Assembly (NCBI GenBank): GCA_949752735.1 | Contig: OX457040.1 | Location: 2,869,355 to 2,933,354, forward strand | Direction: 5' to 3' | DNA length: 64,000 nt | DNA from: Lumbricus terrestris | Taxonomy: Eukaryota; Annelida; Clitellata; Crassiclitellata; Lumbricidae | In this document: positions 1 through 9,163 of the stretch, piece by piece | Numbering within the stretch: position 1 is the first letter of the stretch | Layout of the letters: the number at the start of each line of letters is the position of its first letter | Program-made: the position numbers and the translations under genes | The notes under the pieces: model-generated | The model's input: the letters and a program-made list of their open reading frames with translations, nothing else | Databases searched by the model: none | Told to the model about the DNA's origin: nothing

Positions 1-183
1 CTTCCGCCAGCACTTCGGCAAACTTCCGACCCATCATACGAACTCACCAAAACTCCACCTCTCGCTATCTCCCCACAGGTCTTTCACTCAAAACTGAAAA
101 CATTGCTCTTTCAAAAATCCTATCCTGATTCTTCTTCTCCTTACATCCCCCGCCACTTCAACTCTAAACATCACCCACCTTAG
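1..183 (+). pseudogene. L2/CR1-like LINE reverse transcriptase, C-terminal end
   Basis: An open frame enters from the window edge and ends at the TAG at 181-183 (60 residues). The residues LPPALRQ and the later FHSKLKTLLFQKSY match the conserved extreme C-terminus of jockey-superfamily LINE ORF2 proteins, where a W-N-x-L-P block is followed by an F-x-x-x-L-K-x-x-L-F block. Only this tail is in the window, so it cannot be judged whether the element was full length. The coding part is followed by a 3' UTR and tail. Confidence 0.75.
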
Positions 184-327
184 CCGTCCATCTATCTGCC
201 TGCCTGACTCTCCGGACTTGACCCGCTGCCTATCGATTTTGTTTTGATTGAGCGCCTGTGAATAAGCTGGTTCCCGCGACTTGGCTTTTGTGGGCGCTGT
301 AGAAGTTTCGAGATTACGATTACGATT
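1..327 (+). mobile_element. L2-like LINE 3' end with UTR and tail
   Basis: After the stop codon at 183 the sequence runs to GGGCGCTGTAGAAG near 292 and then ATTACGATTACGATT at about 313-327. This is the simple tail repeat expected at an L2-type 3' end. The end is well placed because from about 328 onward the sequence matches 62880 onward, which has no LINE. Confidence 0.65.
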
Positions 328-557
328 CTGCCTTCGGTTATGTGGGAACTTATATCGACACTCTCGACAGTTTACTGTACAGGCGATCGATAAGTAAGCA
401 TCGTCATGAATAGTAAATAAAAATTGCAAATGTAGCAACTTTTTATTTCTTTATTGTGCGTAGGAAAGTATTTCCAGGGTGTCAAAAATAACATCCGCGA
501 TTTGTTAAACTTCACTTGCAAAAAACGCTACAGTCGAGCTTTATTAAGTTGTAACAG
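328..557. repeat. Left part of a duplicated tract (partner 62880-63121)
   Basis: The tract contains CGGTTATG, then GATAAGTAAGCA, then AACATCCGCGATTTGTTA and GTAACAGGG, in the same order and spacing as 62880-63121. At the right-hand copy the similarity continues straight into sequence that here lies 8.6 kb away, at 9164. Confidence 0.75.
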
Positions 558-1080
558 GGTCGATTCATAATATTATACCTTCTTTCACCGTGTAAGATTG
601 TATTTAAGAATTTATGTAGCGCCTTTTGAAATGGCCGTCAACAATATCATGAAATCTAATGACCCAAATAACGGCAGTTTTTGTTAATTGTTTTTTGTTA
701 AAATAAGTTCTGTGGCATAGTCTCTTCTTTCAAGTGCATTAATGCAAGCATCACTCAAGGGTCTGGTCTTGGGCCAGTCAATTTTTTTTTCATTCATTTC
801 TATCACAATATGCATCACATAGTGTTTGGAATTTTGTTTCAACATCAATTACTGTTCAGTTTTTGCTCAATTGCCATAGTTTCTCGTCGAGAGGTGTAAG
901 ATGTGTGTATATTGTCTGTGCTACAATCTATGTAAATGAACCTTCCAGTTGTAAGATGTCGCTAAACCCTAAACTAGTCGACAGTTGGTTAGATACCTTT
1001 ACTAGAAGTGCCAACGCGTAATAAATTCGGTACTTGTCGGTTATAATTCACCTGCGGAATCTCCGTATTTTTACTCTTTT
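558..1080. other. No gene seen; contains a short tail-like repeat
   Basis: No supported coding sequence. Positions 606-656 match 54553-54603: both hold a minus-strand GCGCTACATAAAT-like tail next to GTCAACAATATCATGAAATC. The rest is AT-rich and unclassified. Confidence 0.5.
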
Positions 1081-1250
1081 TTAAACGGGGTTAGAGGTAA
1101 GGGTTAGGGTTTGGGGTTTAGAGGTATGGTTTAGGGCTTAGAGGTAGGGTTACGGTAGTGTTTAGGGTTTATGGGCAGGGTTTAGGGTTATGGGTAGGGT
1201 TTAGGGTTACAGTTTAGGGGTAGGGTTTAGCGTTAGGGCTTAGCGTTAGA
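1081..1250 (+). repeat. Degenerate telomere-like TTAGGG tract
   Basis: About 170 bp of imperfect GGGTTAGGG and GGGTTTAGGG units with variants such as TTTAGGGG and GGGCTTAG. It is interstitial, with transposon sequence on both sides. A shorter tract in the opposite orientation lies at 1770-1850. Confidence 0.8.
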
Positions 1251-1252
1251 GA

Positions 1253-1495
1253 TATGTTTGTTTTGTTTGGAAGCGCATTTGTTATAGCGCCCCTTCAGAC
1301 TCTCACCACTCAGAGGCGCCCCCTAATGCAGCGCGGACACTGCATCGGAGTTTCACGCCGAAGCGCTGAGCAATTGCAAGTGAAGGACTTGCCCAAGGTC
1401 CATACGTGGCGACTTGAGGTGGATTCGAACCTGCAACACTTCGGCTGCAAGGCGACGAACATATCCACTACGCTAACACGCCCCACCACAATATA
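1253..1495 (-). mobile_element. tRNA-derived SINE with L2-type tail (SINE family 1)
   Basis: Read on the minus strand it starts with a tRNA-like head near 1495: A-box-like TAGCGTAGTGG, then B box GGTTCGAATCC. The body contains CAATTGCTCAGCGCTTCGGC and CGTGAAACTCCGATGCAGTG. It ends in a GGCGCCTCTGAGTGG tail and GGGGCGCTATAACAA, the same tail class as the LINE ending at about 6530. A (TA)n run at 1537-1561 lies beside its head. Confidence 0.85.
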
Positions 1496-1531
1496 TAGTA
1501 ATAGCCCCACAAAAATATATAGTAATATATG

Positions 1532-1565
<34 letters not shown>

Positions 1566-1604
1566 CATTACGGATATCGATATATAAGCTCTATATATAT
1601 ATGG

Positions 1605-1775
1605 CCTTCCTTTTGAGCTATACGCCTACACCCTGGGACTCTACCAGGATCCTTCCTTACTAAACTTAAAACTGTTCTTTTTGGGTGCGCTGGAGTCGGG
1701 AGTGTCTCTGAGTAGTTTTTCCTTGAAGGAGCGCTATATAAATGTCCGAATGAATGAATGAATATATATCCTAGC
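1605..1775 (+). pseudogene. L2-like LINE C-terminus and tail, 5'-truncated
   Basis: Frame 1647-1715 encodes GSFLTKLKTVLFGCAGVGSV and stops after SE, the same C-terminus as the LINE relics at 9893 and 31485. The tail reads GGGAGTGTCTCTGAGTAG, then GGAGCGCTATATAAATG and an (AATG)n run. Only the last few dozen codons remain. Confidence 0.75.
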
Positions 1776-1850
1776 CCTTACCCCGGTTCTAACCCTAACT
1801 CTAGCCCTAAGCCTAGCCCTAACCCTAAGCCTAACCCTAACTATTAAACT
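1770..1850 (-). repeat. Degenerate telomere-like tract, opposite orientation
   Basis: On the plus strand it reads as CCCTAA-type units (CTAACCCTAACTC, CCTAAGCCTAACCC), facing the TTAGGG tract at 1081-1250. The roughly 520 bp between the two arms holds a SINE and a LINE tail. Confidence 0.75.
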
Positions 1851-2976
1851 CGTAGGCCTTTGTGAAATTGCGTATAGCCTAATGCTAGCAGCAGGTGAAT
1901 TAATTTTTGCATGTAAAATTGCGTATAATGGGTTTCGGTGCCGACAAGTACCATAAATTCATCTTTTTCGTTTAATCGTAGATTCAGTTTAATAAAGCAT
2001 TATAAGCGTGTCTCGTCGGACATTATCGATCAACAACATCGCATTGAGTGGAATTAGATTCACTCTAAGGCAATGCGCAATAGATCTTGCCCTTTTCCTC
2101 TTACTTTTTCTTTCATCTGCTCCTCCTCTTCTTCCTCCCAGTGCATTGCTCCCGTGTTTTTACTATTGACAAGCATTGTCTTTTTCCCATTAAAAAGACG
2201 GTATATAAGTTACACAAAGTCATCAATTACAATTGGTGACAATAATTCGCTATTAATTTTGTCATCCGATGTCTATTATACTATAATTATTAGGATGTAA
2301 CGACGAAACCATTTCGCAAAGAAGAATGTTAGTTCCGAAACCCTTATATCTGTGATTCAGACTTTAGAAATGGTCTTGACTTCCGTTAAGTCATCAGTTA
2401 CCAATAGCCTCGTCCTCACAGAACAATACGATCAATGTTGCACTTTAAAACGTGAAAAACAAGATCAATGAGTCAATTACTATGCATGTTGTGTACAACT
2501 GCACGTTAAAAGTCATGATTTGACCAGTGATGTCGTTAAACTCTGAATCCATCCACCCTACTATTTGGTCACTACCCTACATGTGTCAGTGCCAGTCCAA
2601 AGTCCGAATAAAGAAGGAGGGCGATGCCAATCATCTTTGCTATGGAAAAACCTAAACTTATGCGTTACTGACTTATCGATAAACATTATATTTATTAATT
2701 GATTAAGTCAACATTTTCAAAAATTCATCAACTTTTACTATGATCATCTTGGTAGGAGTATAACATTGGCATTTATCATTCCGAGTACATCTTTAGCAGG
2801 ACATAATGGTTACTCAAGAAACTCTTTTCCACTAACATTTAACATCAACAAACAGACAGATAGGCGCCTGTTTATGGCTGCCGCTACTTTATTTTTTAAA
2901 TTTGTTATTTCTATACTTTATTATTATCTATGTGTTTTATTTTGCATTTTTCTTCTATGTAACCTTTTTTGTTTTT
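1851..2976. other. No gene seen; one short dispersed repeat
   Basis: AT-rich spacer. Open frames of 75-109 codons here are pyrimidine-rich runs with no family signature. Positions 2575-2650 hold a copy of the GAGGAGGGCG dispersed family (CAGTGCCAGTCC, then AGGAGGGCGATGCC). Confidence 0.45.
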
Positions 2977-3197
2977 GTTTGTTTGCATGTGCACTTGTTA
3001 TAACGCCCTTTCAAGCTCTCTCTACTCAGAGGCGTTCCCGAATGCAGAGAGGACACTGCATCGGAGTTTCACGCCGAAGCGCTGAGCAATTGTGAGTGAA
3101 GGACTTGCCCAAGGTCCTTACGCGTCGAGGTGGATTCGAACCTCGAACCTTCCGGCTTCAAGGCAACGACGCCACCACTACACCACCGCGCCCCACA
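2977..3197 (-). mobile_element. tRNA-derived SINE with L2-type tail (SINE family 1)
   Basis: Minus-strand copy. Head near 3195 with GGTGGTGTAGTGG, B box GGTTCGAATCC near 3130-3140, the shared CAATTGCTCAGCGCTTCGGC body, and a tail of GCCTCTGAGTAGAGAGAGC, then GCGTTATAACAAG. Close to the copies at 1253 and 13908. Confidence 0.87.
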
Positions 3198-3530
3198 ATC
3201 TTATGCGGTGTGTATCTAGGAATTGTCTGATTTCAAATTAAACGAATATAGGCCTACGAGATCTATTCCTAACAGAATTATTCTCTTAGACACCTCCGTT
3301 ACGATGTGATCCAATACTACATAAGTATGGAATTCACCAGCGCAACGCACAATTATATAACACTTTAAGACGAATTATTCCTAAAAGCGTTCTTTCAAAC
3401 ACCTCGGTTTCAATGTGGTCCGATGCTACATAGGCCTGGAACTCACCAACATTTCAACCAAATAATTTATATGAAATGTAATTACTGTACTTTAAGCTGT
3501 ACTATGCGAAACAAATTTCTTTCGATCGAA
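3198..3530. repeat. Diverged tandem duplication, period about 112 bp
   Basis: ATTCCTAA at 3265 and at 3377 each open a block running through ACACCTC, GATGTGATCC or AATGTGGTCC, ACTACATA or GCTACATA, and GGAATTCACCA or GGAACTCACCA. The two blocks differ at many sites, so the duplication is old. Confidence 0.65.
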
Positions 3531-3599
3531 ACGGTCTCTGGTGTCATAAGCCCATGTCAAATCTGGATCCATCCATCCAACATTTGACATGAAGTTATG

Positions 3600-3815
3600 C
3601 CACTGTTCCCGCTCTTGCGGCGTCAGTCCCAGGCATGGGTAAAAGAGAAGGGCGATGCTGGTGGTCATTGCTATTCCACATTGTTGCTGAACTTAAGCTA
3701 CTACTACATGTACAACAATATTTTATTGCTACGTCATTAAATAATGAACGTGACGACATTCGATTGTCCCCTCCAGTGATATCGCGATGAAAAACCTTAA
3801 TGCATTGGAATAGCA
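3600..3815 (+). repeat. Dispersed GAGGAGGGCG-family repeat with extended 3' part
   Basis: CGTCAGTCCCAGGCATGG, then AGAAGGGCGATG, GGTCATTGCT and CTACTACTAC. The following 3716-3815 resembles 10340-10465 (AATAATGAACGTGACG, CGATTGTCCCCTCCAGTG, GATATCGCGATGA), so the family has a longer common 3' region in these two copies. A family C match (GTCATAAGCCCATGTCAAAT) lies just upstream at 3540. Confidence 0.5.
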
Positions 3816-4204
3816 ATATATAGCCTTGCAGCCGAATTTTCGGAAGTTGTAGGAGCATTTATGACAATGCCTTTTTCTGTGAAACAAACTTGATTTTTAT
3901 GTTTTGTACTGCGTAACCCAATACTGTTTTTGGTTGCGGTCTATCAGTCATATTATTGATTAAGCGAAAATTCTCAAATTACTACAACATATCAAAGACA
4001 CCGCCACTGTTTGCATTCTGACGGTTCCAGTCCACAAGTCCAGAAAAGACCATGGGCGGAGTTTATCAGGGGCTAGGGGGGGCTAAGCCCCCCCAAGAAG
4101 GCCCAGATTGGTGTTTTTTTGCCATTGTAATCAAGACAATTTATCGTCGGTAGAAAGCTACTTCTAGGATGCTTTACAAACATAGCCTAATTATATTATT
4201 GTCA

Positions 4205-4490
4205 AAGTTTAGCATAATTGCAAACAGCCCGGAAGCAGGTGCAGCTTCAACTGTTTTCTAAAAGCAGATTGAGTTTTTATTTCTTGAACTGATGCTGGAA
4301 GACTGTTCCAAGCGCGTGCATGGGCTAGATACCCGAAAGGCACGATCACCGGCTTTGGTTTTGGTTGCATGGTCGGATACGTCGTCGGTCTTGGACGACC
4401 GCAGACGTGACCTAATAGGATCATCTGCCAGCGATCTGAGGCTGTCCACGAGATAGGGTGGTACGCGGTTGTTCAGACATTTTGTGCATC
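4205..4490 (-). pseudogene. L2/CR1-like LINE C-terminal fragment, frameshifted
   Basis: Two overlapping minus-strand frames are needed: one gives VDSLRSLADDPIRSRLRSS, the other AHARAWNSLPASVQEIKTQS followed by AFRKQLKLHLL. Together they match the C-terminal A-W-N-x-L-P and F-x-x-x-L-K blocks of jockey-superfamily ORF2. The frame changes near 4310. It lies inside the hAT at 4051-8154. Confidence 0.75.
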
Positions 4491-4544
4491 ATGGTGCATC
4501 ATGGTGCAAAGTTTGAACTTGATGCGCCTGTTCCAAGGGTGTGC

Positions 4545-4602
4545 GAACGGTTGATCACCGGGCGGTTGATCACTGAGGACGTTTGATCACCGGTCTAGTG
4601 GT
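4545..4602. repeat. Tandem TTGATCACCGG motifs
   Basis: Three spaced copies: GGTTGATCACCGGGC, GGTTGATCACTGAGG and ACGTTTGATCACCGG. Each contains the palindrome TGATCA. The GGACGTTT lead-in resembles the GGACGTTTTGGCGCC unit at the end of the element starting at 24353. No inverted partner was found. Confidence 0.5.
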
Positions 4603-4800
4603 CATTGCAATTTATTAACTAAGGATGAACGAGAAATGTCGCAAATACCGATATTAATAGTAAAGAGAAACATTTATATAAAGCGATATGACACAAACTC
4701 AATCTACCATATTGTACTAAATTTGTAATGAAATTATAAGAAGTGAAATGTGAAAATATACTGAAGCGGCAAGCGTTATTAGACAGGTAACTAGTCAGAT

Positions 4801-6446
4801 AGATCTGCAACTGAAGGTGCGATACCACCGACTTTCCCTCCAACTGACTGCAGGATGTCTCAACTGAAGCCGTTTTCTGCAGAAGACCTTCGCCAGTTGT
4901 TGCTGTCCTCGCCATCGAAGTCGTGTGAGCTCGACCCGCTGCCGTCATTTCTCATCAAGGACTTCGTGGATGATCTTCTGCCGTTTTTGTTATTACTTTG
5001 TAATACTGCATTGGGGGATGGGCCCTTCCTTCTTCTCAGAAGCGGGCTATAGTTTTGCCTTCACTTAAGCGTAGTGGTCTTGATGTAAATGACATGGCCA
5101 ATTATCGACCGATTTCTAATCTATCTTTCTTGTCAAAGATAGTCGAGAAATATGTATCGTTGCAGCTTATTAGTCATCTTGAAGCAAACTCCCTTCTGCC
5201 CAAGCAACAGTCAGGCTTCAGAAAATTTCATTCCACTGAATCTGTTTTAACACGCATTTTAGTTGACATGTATGCTGCTGTTGACCAGGGGCATGTATCA
5301 CTCCTTGCTTTATTTGACGTGAGTGCGGCCTTTGACACCGTCGACCATGGCATTCTTTTAGAGCGCCTTGAAACGTCGTTTGGTGTCATTGGCCGCCCAC
5401 TGTTGTGGCTGCAGGCTTTTCTTTCTGAGCGCAGCCAGTCTGTGGTTTTTGGTTCCACCCGGTCTGACTGGTCCAGAGTTTATTTTGGTCTTCCACAGGG
5501 TTCCATTTTAGGGCCTTTGCTTTACATTTTATATACAGCTGACCTAAATAAGATTCTGTCTTCTGTGGGGGTTGCTGCACATCAATATGCTGATGACACA
5601 CAGACATATGTCCAGGGTCCAGCTTTAGAGGCTATCTCACTTGTGGAAAAAATACTTATGACGTCGGAAACGATTGGTGCCTGGATGTCATCCAATCGCC
5701 CCAGGTTAAATCCTGGTAAAACACAATTTATTTGGGTTGGAAGTCGTGTGCAAGTTTCTAAAATTGATATGCAAAATCTGCAACATTGCTTTCCTGGCAT
5801 GACTTTTTCTACCACTGTGCGTGATTTGGGTGTGACCTTGGACCAAGAATTGACCCTTTCTGATCACGTGAGGAATGTTTGTCGCACTTGCTTCTACCAT
5901 CTTCGTCAAATTCGCTCGGTACGTCGCTCACTTACAACCAAAGCTGCCACTTCTCTGATGCATACATTTATATGCACGAGAGTTGACTATGGTAGTGCCA
6001 TCTATGCGGGCTTAACACTTTCACGCATTAATAAGTTGCAATCTGTCCTTAAGGCTGCGGCCCGCCTGATTGGCGGCATACCAAAGTTTGGGCATATATC
6101 AAGTTTTATACGGGAAGAACTGCACTGGTTGCCAATGCAAAAACGTATTGAGTTTAAGATTTTAATGTTCATGCGCAATTGCCTAGCAGGCCAAGCTCCG
6201 ATCTATCTTATGGAACTCTGTGTACCTGCGCTGTCCATCCCAGGCCGTAGATTCCTTCGCTCTGCTACGCATGGTGACCTGGTTGTCCCTAGGGCTCGAT
6301 CTTCCACAGTGCTACATAGAAGCTTTGCTATGGTTGGTCCGTCTTTCTGGAATAAGTTACCTATTAGTCTTCGCAATGAACTTCTTTGTATTTCTTTGCC
6401 CCTTTTCCGCAAGCGTTTGAAAACCATTCTCTTTGATTGTGGTTAG
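4801..6446 (+). pseudogene. L2/CR1-like LINE ORF2: reverse transcriptase, endonuclease missing
   Basis: Non-LTR reverse transcriptase, which copies element RNA into a nicked chromosomal target. Frame one (in frame from 4801) reads through SQLKPFSAEDL and ELDPLPSFLIKDF. Near 5015 a one-base shift moves to the frame ending at 6446 (TAG). In the 463-residue open frame from 5055 the RT motifs are NYRPISNLSFLSKIVEK (16-32), FDVSAAFD (87-94), GLPQGSILGP (145-154) and the catalytic HQYADDTQ (YADD 178-181). The C-terminus has HWLP and a WNKLP block. The APE endonuclease half is absent, so the copy is 5'-truncated. The ATG codons are not biological starts. Confidence 0.93.
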
Positions 6447-6530
6447 GTGTCAGGTCGGGAGCGCCTCTGAGGAGTTCTCTTGTAGTGGCGCTATATAAAT
6501 GTACGATTACAATTACAAATTACAATTACA
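6447..6530 (+). mobile_element. 3' UTR and tail of the L2-like LINE
   Basis: Short UTR with CGGGAGCGCCTCTGAGGAG and TGGCGCTATATAAATG, then an (ATTACA)n-type tail. This tail class recurs on every L2-like relic and SINE family 1 copy in the window. Minimal 3' ends ending in GCGCTATATAAAT are typical of animal L2 elements. Confidence 0.85.
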
Positions 6531-6809
6531 ACTAAGTAAGAGCATTATTTTGTTTATCCTTTTTACAAAACCCTTTTTATACAACAACAAGAACTGAGGG
6601 TTTTGGGTAAAGCATAATCAGGCCTAATTTGACGTAGCACGTTGATGGTCTGCGATAGGCCTTTAATCGTTAAGAACAAAAGACGTTTATTTGGATGCGT
6701 AATTAATATTCTGATGTGCTATTTGCTGTTTGTGTATAATTATATAAGAATTAACAGAAGCCGACGATGTTTCTCTTTACTAGCGGTAATAACGCCAGTC
6801 GTCCTAGAA

Positions 6810-7080
6810 CCATTCCAAGCCACTGAAGCTGGTATCGGATCGCGGTAGATATATGGTCGAACTTATTTAATCGCATGACTAGGCGAGCAGCAGCATTGAT
6901 GACCGCCTGAAGCCCAGTGATCCTGCGCTGTGGCAAGCTGGCAAAGACAACATTGCAGGTATCAATTCGGCTCAGGATCAAACTTTGCACCAGATGGCGT
7001 GTCACGTCTTGTGCTAGAGAGCGAGACACAGATCTCAGCTGCCTCGGTAATTGCGAAGCCGGTTTGCACAACATTACTCC
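6810..7080 (-). pseudogene. L2/CR1-like LINE internal fragment
   Basis: The minus-strand frame has LVQSLILSRIDTCNVVFASL, then LQAVINAAARLVMRLNKFDH and YQLQWL. These match the thumb and post-RT region of the LINE at 4801-6446 (SLMHTFICTRVDYG, LQSVLKAAARLIGG, EELHWLP). Both ends are truncated, and it comes from a different, more diverged copy. Confidence 0.8.
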
Positions 7081-7204
7081 AGTAACACTGGCCAACAAAT
7101 TTGAACTATTTTTGCTACTGAAAAAATTTCAGCTGTTTCTTACAGTATATTATGGTCTGCTGAATGCCGTGGTGCTTTTGTTGTTCTTGCAGCACGTCAA
7201 GTTC

Positions 7205-8025
7205 TTGAGAAAACTGAAATATTTAGTTTTGGCACACATTTGCAATTGCACACCCTTTTTATTATAGTTGCAATGATGGACATTTCAAAACAATGGACTT
7301 TTCGGTTTTAGCACATATTTGCAATTGCACACCTTTTTTAACTATTATTGCAATTATGAACATTTCAAAACAATGGACTTTTCAGTTTTAGCACACATTT
7401 GCATTGCACACCTTTTTTAGTTTTGGCACACATTTACAATTGCACACCGTTTTTATTATAATTGCAATTATGGAAATTTCAAAATAATTTACTTTTCAGT
7501 TTTAGCACACATTAGCAATTGCACACCTTTTTTTATGATAATTGCAATAATGGACATTTCAAAACAATGGACTTTTCAGTTTTAGCACACATTTGCATTG
7601 CACACCTTTTTTAGTTTTTGGCACACATTTGCAATTGCACACCTTTTAAAAATTATAATTGCAATTATGAACATTTCAAAACAATGAACCTTTTTAGTTT
7701 TAGCTAACATTTGCAATTGCACACCTTTTTAAAAGTTTTGGCACACACTTGCAATTACACACCTTTTTCTTACTATTATTGCATTTATAAACATTTCAAA
7801 ACAATGGACTTTTCAGTATTAGCACACATTTGCAATTGCACACCTTTTCTAAATATTATATTTGCAATTAAGAACATTTCAAAAGAATGGGCTTTTTTAG
7901 TCTTAGCACACATTTGCAATTAGACACCTTTTTTTAGTTTTGGCACACATTTGCAATTGCACACGTTTTTTTATATTATAATTGCAATTATGGACATTTC
8001 AAAACAATGGGCTTTTTAAAAGAAC
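7205..8025 (+). repeat. Minisatellite, GCAATTGCACACC family
   Basis: About ten irregular units. Each has TTTAGTTTTAGCACACATT, GCAATTGCACACCTTTTT, ATAATTGCAATTATG and ACATTTCAAAACAATGGACT. Some units are half length. The same vocabulary recurs at 25080-25345 (opposite orientation) and 27315-28400, and the last unit runs into TTTTTAAAAGAACTGTC both here and at 28390. Confidence 0.85.
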
Positions 8026-8154
8026 TGTCACTGTCCGGAAAAATGGTATGTTTTTATGAGATTTTCAAATCGATGACCAAAAAAGGTCATCAACTGCTTT
8101 GGGCCGAGAATTTTTTTTAGCCCCCCCAAGATCGGCAACCAAACTCCGCCCATG

Positions 8155-8300
8155 GAAAAGACCAGATGACGACGCTAATGATGTATGTATCCACGTATCA
8201 CACAGCACTGTCGTTAAATTGAAACTGCTATTATTACTGCGTCAATCGATTTTTCGACGTCAGCGACCTCTGCTGTCATAAGCTGTCGTTAAGCTGTGTA
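8155..8300 (+). repeat. Right half of a GAGGAGGGCG-family repeat split by the hAT
   Basis: With 4015-4050 on the other side of the hAT it reconstructs the family order: a CCAGTCCACAAGTCC-type stretch, then GACGACGCTAATG, CACTGTCGTTAAA and CTGCTATTATTACTG. Confidence 0.55.
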
Positions 8301-8349
8301 TTTATTCATCAGAATAGCTTCGCCAGTAGTTTGTGATAGTCCATATGCA

Positions 8350-8400
8350 ATTATGCATGTATGGAGGAGGGCGACGCGGATGGTCATTGCTATATCGTCC
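8350..8400 (+). repeat. Short GAGGAGGGCG-family copy
   Basis: GGAGGAGGGCGACGCGGATG followed by GTCATTGCTAT matches the core of the dispersed family. It directly precedes the SINE at 8405. Confidence 0.45.
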
Positions 8401-8404
8401 ACAC

Positions 8405-8652
8405 AGTCCATAGGGTGCGGTGGTGTAGTGGGTATGTTTATCGCCTTGCAGTCGGATGGTTGCAGGTTCGAATCCACCTCAAATCGCCGCGACTTGGGGG
8501 ACCTTGGACAAGTCCTTCACTCGCAATTGCTCAGCGCTTCGGCGTGAAACTCCGATACACCGTCCACTATGCAGTTGGGAGCTCCTCTGAGTAGGGGACT
8601 TGAAGGAGCTCAATGACAGTGCACATACAAGCAAACAAACACCCCTGCCAGA
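8405..8652 (+). mobile_element. tRNA-derived SINE with L2-type tail (SINE family 1)
   Basis: Plus-strand copy. GCGGTGGTGTAGTGG (A-box region), GGTTCGAATCC (B box), body CAATTGCTCAGCGCTTCGGC and CGTGAAACTCCGATACACCG, then GGAGCTCCTCTGAGTAG, ACTTGAAGGAGC and GTGCACATACAAGCAAAC. The tail is partly degraded. Confidence 0.87.
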
Positions 8653-9163
8653 AGATGGGTCCTTAGTTCTATGTACCAACCAGAAATCATATTTCTTATC
8701 CGCCATTTTATTCATTACCGACGTTTTGAATTACAGTGCTCCTTTTATAGTAGGCTCGACCTACATGCGGAAGAGTCACCTTCACATCACAAAAGTACGG
8801 TGATGTCTTGTGTGCGCCAACAAATCAACGTTGACTAAAATGTACATGTATGTCCAAAGAAATTTTGAGAAAAGTCATCGTAACGACAATCTCAATAATT
8901 GATTTCAAGTTCTGTCTTTCTGTACCTGTTCTGCTGTCTCAGTGCTCTCTAGGCCAATCTATCCACAGTGTTGATTTTGGCTCATGATATAACGATTAAT
9001 GTTGACTGAATTGGCTGATTCTTGTGCAAAATTTGATTTTATTGACCTAATTAACTGATAGATAACTACTGTATGATATACTTAAATAATGATTTCTCCT
9101 TGTTTCCTAAAGTTATTTCTGTATTTTTTAGGTTTCAGGTGCTACTGTCACTGAGCAAAGGCA
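8653..9163. other. No gene seen
   Basis: AT-rich spacer between the SINE and the duplicated tract. No feature recognised. Confidence 0.4.

Larger units (their letters stand above)
4051..8154. mobile_element. hAT-type DNA transposon, 4.1 kb, non-autonomous, with nested LINEs
   Basis: The left end CATGGGCGGAGTTT and right end AAACTCCGCCCATG are perfect inverted repeats. The 8 bp GAAAAGAC occurs immediately outside both ends (4043-4050 and 8155-8162). An 8 bp target duplication is the hAT hallmark. Both ends also carry a run of seven or more C or G (GGGGGGGCTAAG, TAGCCCCCCC). The outer flanks join into one GAGGAGGGCG-family repeat, confirming the insertion. No hAT transposase was recognised; the interior holds LINE pieces and a minisatellite. 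Confidence 0.85.

Noticed and set aside
1081..1250. True chromosome end
   Set aside because: Units are degenerate and interstitial, with ordinary repeat DNA on both sides.
7205..8025. CRISPR-like array of regularly spaced repeats
   Set aside because: The spacers are themselves repeated, unit length varies, the context is eukaryotic transposon DNA and there are no cas genes.
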